Both the position numbers and the translations under genes were made by a program. A DNA stretch of 64,000 bases from assembly GCF_010977555.1 (NCBI RefSeq), contig NZ_CP048815.1, positions 5,138,501-5,202,500 of the forward strand. Direction: 5' to 3'. Of this stretch, positions 1-8,081 are shown piece by piece (the stretch's first letter is position 1; each line of letters begins with the position of its first letter). Source of the DNA: Caulobacter rhizosphaerae (lineage in GTDB: Bacteria > Pseudomonadota > Alphaproteobacteria > Caulobacterales > Caulobacteraceae). The notes beneath the pieces were generated by a model. It was not told where the DNA came from. It saw only the letters and a list, made by a program, of their open reading frames with translations, and made no database searches.

Positions 1-1
1 C

Positions 2-2857
2 ACCAAGGGTGACATCGCGACGATCGATGGGCCGCTACCTGGAACCGGTGACACCGCCCGCACATACCGCAATGCCATGCGTCAAGTGTACCTGGAGTTG
101 GGGCCAGATCCTGATGGCGCGGGACCTCTGCTCTACCGAGCCAGCCGCACCACTTACGACCTCGACGGCCGGGTCATCTTGGTGGAGGCCGGCACGACAA
201 CCAACCAGTCCGAAACCGCCTTGTCGAGCTTCTCGGCCTTGCAACAGACGGCCACAGCCTATGACAGCCTCGGCCGCAAGGCTTCGGAGAGTCTGCTCAG
301 CGCCACCGGCAAGATCCAGAGTCTGACCCAGTATAGCTATGATACGGCCGGCCGGCTGATCTGCTCGACCGAGCGGATGAACCCGGCCAAATTCGGCGCG
401 ACTGCCGACGCCTGCGCCCTTGGCCCTCCGGGGAGTGACGGCCCCGACCGAATCACGGTGGCCGAGTACGACGCCGCTGATCGTGTCGTGGACGTGGTGT
501 CGGGCTATCTGTCCGGCGCGCAGCGCATCGAGAAGGTGGTCACCTATACCGCCAACGGCCAGGAAGCGACGGTCGCCGACGGCAAGGGCAACCTGACCAC
601 CTACAGCTATGACGGGTTTGACCGTCTGTCGGCGGTCCGGTACCCGAACGCGATCTGCTGCACGAGCTCGACCGGGGACTACGACGCCTATGGCTACGAC
701 GCCAACGGCAATCGCACAGTTTGGCGCAAGCGCGACGGACGGTTCGTCAACTACACTTACGACGCCCTGAACCGGCTGACCTATCGCGACGATCCCAGGG
801 GTTGGTATTATTACGACAATCTGGGGCGTCCGACCTACACCTACTCCGGCGCCTTGGCTGACAAGATCGTCGCTCACTATTTCGACGCGTTAGGCCGTCC
901 GACCTATACCTACGACTATCGCGACGGGACCTGGTTCCCGACCTATACCGGCCATGACCTCGCCGGGAGGCTTACGCAGTTGCAGTGGTCGGATGGCGTC
1001 TACGTCGACTATGACTACGACGTTGCCGGTGACCTGATCGGGGTGCGCGAGAACGGGCCGACCTATCTGGCGGTCCTCGGCTATGACGACCTTGGCCGGC
1101 GCACATACCTTTACCGGGGCAACGGCGTCAACAGCTGGAACACCTACGACGACGCCTCGCGCCTGAACTATCTAAGCCATGATCTGGCCGGGACGGCGCA
1201 AGATCAGATCTGGACCTATACCTATAACGCCGCTGGCCAGATTAAGACGCGTAGCTCATCCAACCCACTCTATGACTGGTCGGCCGCCGCGACGGCCCGC
1301 AGCTATACGATCAATGGGCTCAATCAGGCGGCCGAGGCTGGCTCATCGGTTCTGATCTATGATGGCCGGGGCAACCTGACCAATGATGGCGGCACGGCCT
1401 TCGACTATGACCTCGACAACCGCCTGACCGGCGCGTCCGGCGCTAACAGCGCCACCTTGAGCTATGACCCGCTGGGGCGGCTGGGCCAGACGACGGCGGC
1501 GACTACCACTCGGTTCGTCTATTCTGGCGATGACCTTATTGCCGAGCTTAATTCCAGCAACGTCATCGTTAGGCGTTACGTGCCGGGTCCTGAGGCCGAC
1601 CAACCCCTGGTCTGGTATGAAGGCTCAGGGATCAGCGACCGGCGCTTCCTGCTGGCCGATGAACGCGGTTCGGTCGTGGCCGTGACCAACGCTTCGGGCG
1701 TGGCGACAACGATTAACACCTACGATGAATACGGCATTCCCGCCGCCAGCAACCTCGGCCGCTTCCAGTACACTGGCCAGGTCTGGATCCCGGAGTTGGG
1801 GCTCTACCACTATAAGGCCCGGGCCTATTCGCCGACCTTGGGCCGATTTCTGCAAACCGACCCCATCGGCTACGGCGACGGCATGAACTGGTACGCCTAT
1901 GTCGGCAACGACCCGGTCAACGCGACCGATCCAAGTGGGACGCAGTGCGAGACGACTGGTGTAAACTGTGTTGATGAGATTTTTGTTACGGCCTGCCTAG
2001 AAAGAAAAGGCTGCTTCACGGGCGAACGAGCTCTTCAGATCTGCGGCTTCTCGTGCACTGGAGATCAGGCTCTGAATCGCCTCGCCAGAGATCAATTCGA
2101 TGAGAAATACGGCGGTTACTTCTTGTGCGCGGCGACTTGCGCGATCGGCGCCCCGGAGTTGATTGAGGGCGGGCTGGCTTTGGGCAGCCTATTGAAAGCT
2201 TGCAATTGTTTTGAAGCGGGAACCGAGGTGGCCACGGCGGATGGCCCCAAGGCCATCGAGCACGTCAAGGTGGGAGATCTCGTCCTCTCGCGCGACGAGA
2301 CAACCGGCCTGACTGCCCAGAAATCGGTGGCGGCGCTCATTCCCGGCGAGGAGCGCCAAATCTGGGACGTGACGGTCGCGATCAAGGCGACCAGGCGCGC
2401 ACTGCGCCGCGAGACGATCCACACCACGGAGGAGCATCCGTTCCGCACGGCTGACGGCGTGTGGACGCCTGCCGCCAAGCTAACAGCCGGCGCGAAAGTG
2501 CTGACAGCCTCAGGAGCAGCGACGGTGGTTTCGGTCGTTAGGACCGACCGGGTGGTGCGCACCTACAATCTGGAGATCGAGGACTTCCACACCTACTTCG
2601 TTGGTGAGGGTCAAACTTGGGTGCATAACGCTTGCCCCATTGACCTTGCCGCAGCGAAGAAGCTCGGCTTCAAATTAGATAAGAGCTTAGGTCGTTCTCA
2701 TGGTCAAGATGTGTTTCGCAAAGGTAGGTTAGCAATTTCGCGAGATATCGATGGTCACAATGTGACGGGAGGGTGGAAAATGTTCGAGGTGGTTGGGAAT
2801 AAGCTTAAGAGAATTGGAACATATTCTTCAGATCTCGCAACCAGGTTGAAGCAATAA
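2..2857 (+). CDS. RHS-repeat polymorphic toxin with Hint domain and C-terminal toxin (5' truncated by window)
   Basis: The frame is open to the first base, so the N-terminus lies outside the window; an internal ATG at 77 is not the real start. About 20 YD/RHS motifs (YDxxGR, YDxNGN) fill nt 2-1760. The conserved RHS core boundary follows at about 1795-1935 (LGLYHYKARAYSP, GRFLQTDPIGYGDG, NDPVNATDPSG). A Hint (intein-like) pretoxin domain runs from the catalytic-type Cys in CNCFEAGTEV (nt 2201) to the terminal HN of TWVHNA (about 2629). The last 75 residues (nt 2630-2854, AAKKLGFKLDK, SHGQDVF, GGWKMFEV) resemble the toxin-21 (Ntox21) tail family, a predicted RNase. The RHS shell is known to encapsulate and deliver the tail, often by T6SS or related export. 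The 3' end is visibly more AT-rich than the core, as expected for swapped toxin tips. RHS and Hint calls are strong; the tail family is from memory. Confidence 0.9.
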   Translation, partial: TKGDIATIDGPLPGTGDTARTYRNAMRQVYLELGPDPDGAGPLLYRASRTTYDLDGRVILVEAGTTTNQSETALSSFSALQQTATAYDSLGRKASESLLSATGKIQSLTQYSYDTAGRLICSTERMNPAKFGATADACALGPPGSDGPDRITVAEYDAADRVVDVVSGYLSGAQRIEKVVTYTANGQEATVADGKGNLTTYSYDGFDRLSAVRYPNAICCTSSTGDYDAYGYDANGNRTVWRKRDGRFVNYTYDALNRLTYRDDPRGWYYYDNLGRPTYTYSGALADKIVAHYFDALGRPTYTYDYRDGTWFPTYTGHDLAGRLTQLQWSDGVYVDYDYDVAGDLIGVRENGPTYLAVLGYDDLGRRTYLYRGNGVNSWNTYDDASRLNYLSHDLAGTAQDQIWTYTYNAAGQIKTRSSSNPLYDWSAAATARSYTINGLNQAAEAGSSVLIYDGRGNLTNDGGTAFDYDLDNRLTGASGANSATLSYDPLGRLGQTTAATTTRFVYSGDDLIAELNSSNVIVRRYVPGPEADQPLVWYEGSGISDRRFLLADERGSVVAVTNASGVATTINTYDEYGIPAASNLGRFQYTGQVWIPELGLYHYKARAYSPTLGRFLQTDPIGYGDGMNWYAYVGNDPVNATDPSGTQCETTGVNCVDEIFVTACLERKGCFTGERALQICGFSCTGDQALNRLARDQFDEKYGGYFLCAATCAIGAPELIEGGLALGSLLKACNCFEAGTEVATADGPKAIEHVKVGDLVLSRDETTGLTAQKSVAALIPGEERQIWDVTVAIKATRRALRRETIHTTEEHPFRTADGVWTPAAKLTAGAKVLTASGAATVVSVVRTDRVVRTYNLEIEDFHTYFVGEGQTWVHNACPIDLAAAKKLGFKLDKSLGRSHGQDVFRKGRLAISRDIDGHNVTGGWKMFEVVGNKLKRIGTYSSDLATRLKQ

Positions 2858-3282
2858 TGCGTCGTTTCGGAATGGAATTTTTGGAAAAGCCCCTATCGAG
2901 CCAAGTGCCGCGCGGGTTTTCACCTGCTAAAATATTTCTAGGTAAAGAAACGGAGTTCGTGCATTCTTCCGTCAGAATTTGGGGTCACGGCGACTATATG
3001 TCTCACTGGAAAGAAACATCGATCGGCGTAATTAATAAATCTTCTCCACCTGTATTTTGCTCGTCGGCAGATAATGATGGATTTGATCTATGGATCGCGA
3101 GTAGCGATGGTCGGGCATTGACATTCTACAATTTTGTTTATCCGGCTAAAGCTGTCAAAATTTGTGGATTTATTATCGAAATATCTGACTATAAAGAAAC
3201 AATAACGACCCAGACCCAAAATGCTTCGAGCTGGGTCGTGGAACTTGACTTAGTAGCTAAAGTTGCCGCGTCATGGAGTTAA
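2857..3282 (+). CDS. Putative immunity protein for the RHS toxin
   Basis: This 141-residue protein starts on an ATG that shares one base with the toxin stop codon (TAATG), so translation is probably coupled. It has no signal peptide and no transmembrane segment, and it is much more AT-rich than the surrounding genes. I do not recognise a named family. Its place directly after a C-terminal toxin tip, its size and its base composition are those of cognate immunity proteins in polymorphic toxin loci. A second in-frame ATG lies at 2872, but the coupled start is favoured. The immunity function is inferred from context only. Confidence 0.7.
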   Translation: MRRFGMEFLEKPLSSQVPRGFSPAKIFLGKETEFVHSSVRIWGHGDYMSHWKETSIGVINKSSPPVFCSSADNDGFDLWIASSDGRALTFYNFVYPAKAVKICGFIIEISDYKETITTQTQNASSWVVELDLVAKVAASWS

Positions 3283-3374
3283 CGTAGAGCGGGCCTAGAT
3301 CCGGCAGCGCGCCCCAAGGTCTGCCTTCTACTCCGGCGCCAAATTCGGGACCCGACCCTAGTCGGACCTCGTAA

Positions 3375-3692
3375 CTATCGACGATTTAGGTTCGTCACCA
3401 TCACTTCAGTTGAGGACCGTTCCGCTCGCCCGGTTTTCGCGTCAATAATCACCGCCTCCTCAGTCGGGTCACCCACTCGCCACACTCGTTGAACGATCCA
3501 CTTGCCCGCATCTAAGCCTGCGCGAAGTGGCCGATCTGGCAGTTTTAACTCAGCCCACGTTGAACTCGCGATCACTATGGCGTCCTCGCGAGATCGTACG
3601 AGGTCAGGCTTCGTAGGTTCATTTTGCGAAGCGGACGAGCAGGCCACCAACACGACGGCAGCCGCCAAGGGAAGCAAGACACGGAGCCGCAT
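3375..3692 (-). CDS. Small lipoprotein resembling NTF2-fold immunity proteins
   Basis: The product is 105 residues and starts MRLRVLLPLAAAVVLVACSS, a lipoprotein signal with lipobox LVAC. The ATG at 3692 is chosen over the longer frame from 3749 because AAAGG lies a few bases upstream and the signal peptide starts there. The mature part (REDAIVIASSTWAEL, PLRAGLDAGKWIVQRVWR, EEAVIIDAKTGRAERSS) has the layout of the NTF2-fold immunity family: a helix with AIxIAxxxW, then PfxAxLxxgxWiV, then a strand with IxxxdGk. It is convergent with the toxin/immunity pair. A periplasmic lipoprotein immunity protein would be an orphan here; it could equally be a PepSY-like periplasmic protein. Confidence 0.65.
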   Translation of the reverse strand: MRLRVLLPLAAAVVLVACSSASQNEPTKPDLVRSREDAIVIASSTWAELKLPDRPLRAGLDAGKWIVQRVWRVGDPTEEAVIIDAKTGRAERSSTEVMVTNLNRR

Positions 3693-4080
3693 GTGAGCCT
3701 TTCGATCTTCGAGAAGGCGACATTTTGTCGGGTTCAACCGAGAACTCAATGCCCGCCTTCCCCCCTTCTCGGATGTTGGCGGCGTCCGCTTGTCGGCGTC
3801 CAGCAGTTCAGCGCTACTTGATCAGTTACGCGGCGCTGACCGTAAATCGGCGGGTGTACTCTGTCGGCAGCGCCGCATGGGGGCAGCCACCCTTGACCGC
3901 CTGCCGGTCGCCTGGCTGTGGCTCGGCGTGCGGCTTAAGCCGCTTCAGGGAAAGTCTTCCCACGCTGGTCAGCCGTGGCGCCAGAATTCCCGACTCCGCT
4001 TATGGCTGCTGACTCAGATGTGAATCGCGGCCCTCGGGTCTCGGCTTGCAACCTGCGCTCGAAACCGGAAACTGGCCTGG
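3693..4080. other. Intergenic stretch, no supported gene
   Basis: About 390 bases between the lipoprotein start and the MNT-HEPN gene. Three overlapping short rightward frames exist (3624-3821, 3725-4012, 3790-4023), but none has a convincing ribosome site, recognisable family or signal peptide. The stretch must hold the promoters of the two divergent flanking genes. No clear -35/-10 pair, tRNA or repeat was seen. Confidence 0.4.
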
Positions 4081-4998
4081 ATGAAGCAGAGCCTCGACCA
4101 TCTCCCCGCCGGCAAGCGCCGCGAACTGGAGTTCGTGGTCGAGACCCTGCGCGTGGCTTTCGCCGGCGCCGTGGCGCACCGGACCATGCCGCGCTTTCGC
4201 AATGCCAAGCTGCTCAAGATCATCCTGTTCGGCAGCTACGCTCGTGGCGACTGGGTGGAGGACCCGGTCGGCCGGTACTTCTCCGACTTCGACATCCTCG
4301 TCATCGTCAACCACGAGGACCTGACCGACGTCCCGGAGTTCTGGGCCAAGGCCGAGGAAACGCTGGTCGAAGCCTTGGCCTCAGGCCAGCACCTGCGCAC
4401 CCCCGTCAGCGTGATCTACCACGCCCTCGACGACGTGAATGAGCAGCTGACGCTCGGCCGCTACTTCTTCACGGATATCGTTCGCGACGGCGTCGTGTTG
4501 TTCGAAGAGCCGGGCCATCCGCTAGCGGCGCCGGCGCCGCTGTCGGCAGCGCAAGCGCTTCAGGAAAGTCGGGACTACTACGAGGAGTGGCTCAAGAGCG
4601 CTGACCAGTTTTTTGAGACCGGGCGCGAGCACGTTGTTCGTGGCCCAGATTGGTCCAAGAAGGCAGCCTTCGAACTGCATCAGGCCGCCGAGCGCTACTA
4701 TCACACGCTGTTCCTGGTCCTGACGCTCTACAGCCCCAAGACCCATAGCCTGAACCAGCTACGCAAGCTGGCTGAAGGCCTGGACCCGGCCTTGGCCCAG
4801 GTCTGGCCGGGACAGAACAAGTTCGAGCGGCGATGCTACGAACTGATCCGCGAGGCCTATGTGAAAGCCCGCTACTCGCGCCACTACCACATCACCGACG
4901 AGCAACTGGCTTGGCTGGAAGAGCGGATCGGCGTGCTGCGGGAGATGGTCCGCGAGCGGTGCGAGAAGCGTCTGGCCGAACTCCAGAGCGCCGCCTAG
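4081..4998 (+). CDS. MNT-HEPN fusion protein (minimal nucleotidyltransferase + HEPN domain)
   Basis: This 305-residue protein joins two domains usually encoded by the separate genes of HEPN-MNT toxin-antitoxin modules. The N-terminal half has the pol-beta nucleotidyltransferase signature: GSYARGD (about residues 51-57) and SDFDILVIV (the DxD metal ligands), so catalysis looks intact. The C-terminal half (about 155-300) is helical and HEPN-like, with KKAAFELHQAAERYYHTLF and ARYSRHYHI, the latter containing an R-x5-H candidate RNase motif. In known pairs the MNT partner AMPylates and silences the HEPN RNase. Here both would be on one chain. Its stop overlaps the convergent HTH gene by 4 bases. 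It may be a self-controlled toxin or a defence factor; single-chain fusions of this size also occur as uncharacterised 'nucleotidyltransferase domain' proteins. Confidence 0.8.
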   Translation: MKQSLDHLPAGKRRELEFVVETLRVAFAGAVAHRTMPRFRNAKLLKIILFGSYARGDWVEDPVGRYFSDFDILVIVNHEDLTDVPEFWAKAEETLVEALASGQHLRTPVSVIYHALDDVNEQLTLGRYFFTDIVRDGVVLFEEPGHPLAAPAPLSAAQALQESRDYYEEWLKSADQFFETGREHVVRGPDWSKKAAFELHQAAERYYHTLFLVLTLYSPKTHSLNQLRKLAEGLDPALAQVWPGQNKFERRCYELIREAYVKARYSRHYHITDEQLAWLEERIGVLREMVRERCEKRLAELQSAA

Positions 4999-5225
4999 CG
5001 CTTCAGGCGGACACCGGCGCCGGCGGCGGCGTCGGCCGACACGAACACCACTCCGGCCGCCTCCAGCGTCGATTGCAGCTTGGCGAGGTTGGCGGTGAGG
5101 ATATCGCCCTTGCCGGTCTCGAACCGCAGGATGGTGGAGTCGGCGACGCCCGAGGTTTCGGCCAGCTTGCGGACGCTGAAGCCGACCGCCGCGCGGGCCA
5201 TCCGAACTTGGGCCGGGACTATCAT
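4995..5225 (-). CDS. Small XRE/HTH-3 family transcriptional regulator
   Basis: The product is 76 residues: an XRE-type helix-turn-helix (QVRMARAAVGFSVRKLAETSG, with recognition helix region VADSTILRFETGKG) and a short tail. The ATG at 5225 is preferred (GGTGG just upstream). An alternative ATG at 5264 falls inside a palindrome that is probably the operator. The gene is convergent with the MNT-HEPN gene and overlaps it by 4 bases. A solitary small XRE protein next to a toxin-like gene is typical of an autoregulating antitoxin or repressor, but partnership with the MNT-HEPN protein is inference, because convergent rather than operonic order is unusual. Confidence 0.8.
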   Translation of the reverse strand: MIVPAQVRMARAAVGFSVRKLAETSGVADSTILRFETGKGDILTANLAKLQSTLEAAGVVFVSADAAAGAGVRLKR

Positions 5226-5256
5226 TGCACCACCGGGATTCAATCTATCTTGACGG

Positions 5257-5283
5257 AATTTCATTGACCTAGTCAGTGAATTT
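5257..5283. promoter_or_regulatory. Palindromic operator candidate upstream of the XRE gene
   Basis: A 12-base arm AATTTCATTGAC is followed by a 3-base spacer and the arm GTCAGTGAATTT; 10 of 12 positions pair. It lies 32 bases upstream of the XRE start at 5225, where a dimeric HTH repressor would autoregulate. The region around it is locally AT-rich. The binding protein is inferred. Confidence 0.6.
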
Positions 5284-5322
5284 CAGTCGACTGTAGCGGC
5301 AACAGCATCGAACTCCACTGAT

Positions 5323-5690
5323 TTGAGATCAGCCCGGATCGATCCTTCGCCCTGGGAGCCTAGTTATGCCTGCGGACAGCCGACTTCCTTCTCCCTATCG
5401 CGTCGCGCCATTCTGGGCGCGGCGTCCGCCGCTCCGGTGGCTGTCGGCGCGAAGTCCACCCACGCCAATGCGATCGTCGAACGATGCGGGCAATGGCTGG
5501 CGGCTGACGCCGAGATCGACCGCCTGAGCTTGCGGTGGGCGGAGCTTGATCAGGCTGGCGCTGAGAAGGAGAGCTTAGAGGCGAGACTCAAGCATCTGCA
5601 TCGGCGGCAGGCGCATGGGCTGGAGCAGATCGCCGACATGCATGCCCACGACCTGCGCGCCGTGGCCGGCAAGCTTGTGGTCGTGGCCAG
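5323..5690 (+). pseudogene. Truncated hypothetical protein with Tat-like N-terminus
   Basis: The frame opens with a TTG at 5323. It contains LSRRAILGAASAAPVAVGA, which resembles a twin-arginine or 'SRR' signal, then a helical stretch (DAEIDRLSLRWAELDQ, LEARLKHLHRRQAHGLEQIADM, DLRAVAGKLVVVAS). This pattern recalls phage- and island-associated hypothetical proteins of alphaproteobacteria that continue past the KLVVAA segment. Here the homology-like part stops near 5690 and seven unrelated residues follow to a stop at 5712. I read it as a 3'-truncated gene. The start is uncertain and the family assignment is from memory. Confidence 0.45.
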
Positions 5691-6638
5691 CGTAACCGTC
5701 GTCGACGGATGAAGAACCCCGATACTGGGCGCGTGGAGCCTCGGTTCAACCCCGAAAGCGAGTGGGTCACGGTGGATGCGCCGCACCTCCGCATCGTCAG
5801 CGACGCGCTGTGGGATGCGGCGCGGCAGCGTCAAGACAGCCTGATCCACGTCTACGAGGACAACATGGCCAAGAGCCGCACGGCGGCCGCATCGGCCAAC
5901 CGGCGGCCCAAGACTCTTCTGTCTGGTCTGTTGGTCTGTGGCGTGTGCGGGGGATCGGTGGCCAAGCGCGGGAACAACCGCTTCGGCTGCGTTGGCCACG
6001 TGATGGGCAAGGGTTGCTCCAACAGCCGCACCATCGTCCGCGACGTGCTGGAGGCGCGGGTCATCGCTGGGCTCAAGGATCGCCTCGTCTCGCCCGAGGT
6101 GATCGCCGAGGCCATGCGGGCTTTCATCGAGGAGAGCAACCGCCTCAACCAGCACCGCCGGGCCACGCGGGACGCGGACGTCCAGCGCCTGGAAAAGGCG
6201 CGCAAGGCCCTCGCCGGTATCGTCGCGGCTATCGAGGATGGCGGTTACAGCCGCCCGCTCATGGAGCGCCTGCGGGCTTTGGAGGCCGATGTCGAGACGT
6301 TGGAGGCGCAGATGGCGCAGGCCCCGGCCGATGCGCCGGACGTTCACCCCAATGTCGCTGATCTCTACCGCCGCCGTGTGGAAAGCCTGATCGACGCCTT
6401 GAACCGGTTGGAAGACCGGGATCGGGCGGCGCAGGACCTGCGGGCGGTCATCGACAAAATCGTCCTGACGCCTGGTGACAAGCGGGGTGAGGTGCAAGCC
6501 ACGCTATACGGGGACTTCGAGACCGTCATCGCCTGGGCGATTCAGCGGGACGAGGCCCTGCGTGAAGCTGGCAAGAGCTTCTACGCCGAGCCTTTGTCGG
6601 TTGCGCGCGAAACACGGGCGGGAATGACGGCCAATTAG
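5691..6638 (+). pseudogene. Remnant of a large serine recombinase (catalytic domain missing)
   Basis: Translation from about 5691 (NRRRRMKNPDTG, EWVTVDAPHLRIVSDALW) matches the recombinase domain that follows the resolvase domain in large serine recombinases. It is followed by the zinc beta-ribbon (CGVCGG, then FGCVGHVMGKGC) and the coiled-coil region up to about residue 230. The N-terminal catalytic domain of about 150 residues with the nucleophilic Ser is absent, so the protein cannot recombine DNA. The first ATG is at 5709. It abuts the truncated hypothetical gene at one junction near 5690 and lies 27 bases from the phoB stop, marking the right edge of the accessory island. It is probably what is left of a prophage or integrative element. 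Confidence 0.85.
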
Positions 6639-6665
6639 AGAATCAGGCGGGACCTGGATCCGCCC

Positions 6666-7358
6666 TTAAGCCGCGTCCAAATCCAGCGAATACCCCGCCG
6701 ACCGCACGGTGCGGATCGGGTCGCCGTCCACGTCGCCGTTCAGCGCCTTGCGCAGGCGGCCGATGTGGACGTCCACCGTGCGGGCCTCGACATAGACGTC
6801 CGAGCCCCAGACCGCGTCCAGCAGCTGTTCGCGGCTGAACACCCGGCCCGGGTGCTGCATCAGGTAGTCGAGCAGGCGGAACTCGGTGGGGCCGAGGTGC
6901 ACTTCCTTGCCCTGGCGCTTCACGCGGTGGGCGACGCGGTCGATGACGATGTCGCCGACCGTGATGCGGTCGTCGGCCAGGCCCGGGCGGATGCGGCGCA
7001 GGACGGCGCGGACGCGGGCGGTCAGCTCGATCATCGAGAACGGCTTGACCACGTAGTCGTCGGCCCCGGTGTCGAGGCCGCGGATGCGGTCGCTCTCCTC
7101 GCCGCGCGCCGTCAGCATGATGATCGGCACGTTGCGGGTCTCGGAGCGGCCGCGCAGGCGGCGGCAGACCTCGATGCCGGAGACCTTGGGCAGCATCCAG
7201 TCGAGGATCACCAGGTCGGGGGCGCGCTCGGAGGCCATGGTCAGGGCCTCCTCGCCGTCGCCGGCCACGCCGACGACATAGCCTTCCTTGTCGAGATTGT
7301 AGTGCAGCAGGGTGGCCAGGGCGTCTTCGTCTTCGACCACCAGAACGTACGGAGTCAC
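6666..7358 (-). CDS. phoB: Phosphate regulon response regulator PhoB
   Basis: This 230-residue OmpR/PhoB-family regulator has a receiver domain (acidic pocket VVEDED, phospho-acceptor Asp53 in ILDWMLP, conserved Thr in MLTARGEE, Lys in YVVKPFS) and a winged-helix domain (VHLGPTEFRLLDYL, SREQLLDAVWG, VDVHIGRLRKAL, IRTVRSAGYSL). When phosphorylated by PhoR it binds PHO boxes and activates phosphate-starvation genes. The start is a GTG at 7358: the open frame continues upstream to 7607, but that part overlaps phoU in another frame and is not part of the protein. It is the last gene of the pst-phoU-phoB operon, 17 bases after phoU. Confidence 0.97.
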   Translation of the reverse strand: MTPYVLVVEDEDALATLLHYNLDKEGYVVGVAGDGEEALTMASERAPDLVILDWMLPKVSGIEVCRRLRGRSETRNVPIIMLTARGEESDRIRGLDTGADDYVVKPFSMIELTARVRAVLRRIRPGLADDRITVGDIVIDRVAHRVKRQGKEVHLGPTEFRLLDYLMQHPGRVFSREQLLDAVWGSDVYVEARTVDVHIGRLRKALNGDVDGDPIRTVRSAGYSLDLDAA

Positions 7359-7375
7359 TTGCGCTGGCCCTCTAC

Positions 7376-8065
7376 CTAGTTCGACAGCTCGAGCTTGGGC
7401 CGCTGGGAGATAATCTCCTCGCCGGTCAGCTCGAAATGGATGATCTCGGCGATGTTGGTGGCGTGGTCGCCGATCCGCTCGAGGTTCTTGGCCACGAACA
7501 GCAGGTGGGCGCACGGATTGATCGTCCGGGGGTCGCCCATCATGTAGGTCAGCAGTTCGCGGAAGATGGCGTTGTAGTGCTCGTCGACCTCCTCGTCGCG
7601 GCCCCACACGCCGATGGCGCGCTGCAGGTCCGAGGCGGTGTAGGCGTCCAGCACGTCCTTCAGCCGGCCCTGGACCAGGCGGCCCATGCGCTCGATCGAG
7701 CGGGTCAGGGCGCTCATCGGGTCGGCCTCGGTCAGGATCAGGGCGCGCTTGCCGATGTTCTTGGCCATGTCGCCGCAGCGTTCCAGGCTCATCGAGATCT
7801 TCAGGGCGGCCACGGCGTGGCGCAGGTCCACGGCCATCGGCTGGCGCAGGGCGATCAGCCGGAAAGCCTTGCGCTCGATCTCGCCCTGCAGGGTGTCGAG
7901 CCGCTCGTCGCGGGCCACCACCTGCTGGGCCAGGGGCGCGTCGCGGCGGGCGATGCAGTCGATGGCGTCGGCGACCTGGGCCTCGGCCAGGCCGCCCATG
8001 CGGGTGACCTCGGCCGTGAGGTGGTTCAGCTCTTCGCCGTAGGATTTGACGGTATGTTCGGTCAT
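7376..8065 (-). CDS. phoU: Phosphate signalling/transport regulator PhoU
   Basis: The product is 229 residues with two repeated three-helix PhoU domains, each carrying metal-binding acidic motifs (MSLERCGDMAKNI, and LFVAKNLERIGDHATNIAE). PhoU links the PstSCAB transporter to the PhoR kinase and shuts down signalling when phosphate is plentiful. It lies 16 bases downstream of pstB, as in most bacteria. Confidence 0.97.
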   Translation of the reverse strand: MTEHTVKSYGEELNHLTAEVTRMGGLAEAQVADAIDCIARRDAPLAQQVVARDERLDTLQGEIERKAFRLIALRQPMAVDLRHAVAALKISMSLERCGDMAKNIGKRALILTEADPMSALTRSIERMGRLVQGRLKDVLDAYTASDLQRAIGVWGRDEEVDEHYNAIFRELLTYMMGDPRTINPCAHLLFVAKNLERIGDHATNIAEIIHFELTGEEIISQRPKLELSN

Positions 8066-8081
8066 CGGTTGCTTCCTCCGG

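Noticed and set aside
3790..4023. Short rightward frame before the MNT-HEPN gene
   Set aside because: No ribosome site, no recognisable family, and two other overlapping frames are equally open.
7359..7607. N-terminal extension of phoB
   Set aside because: The extra residues are read out of phoU coding sequence in another frame; PhoB homology starts at the GTG at 7358.
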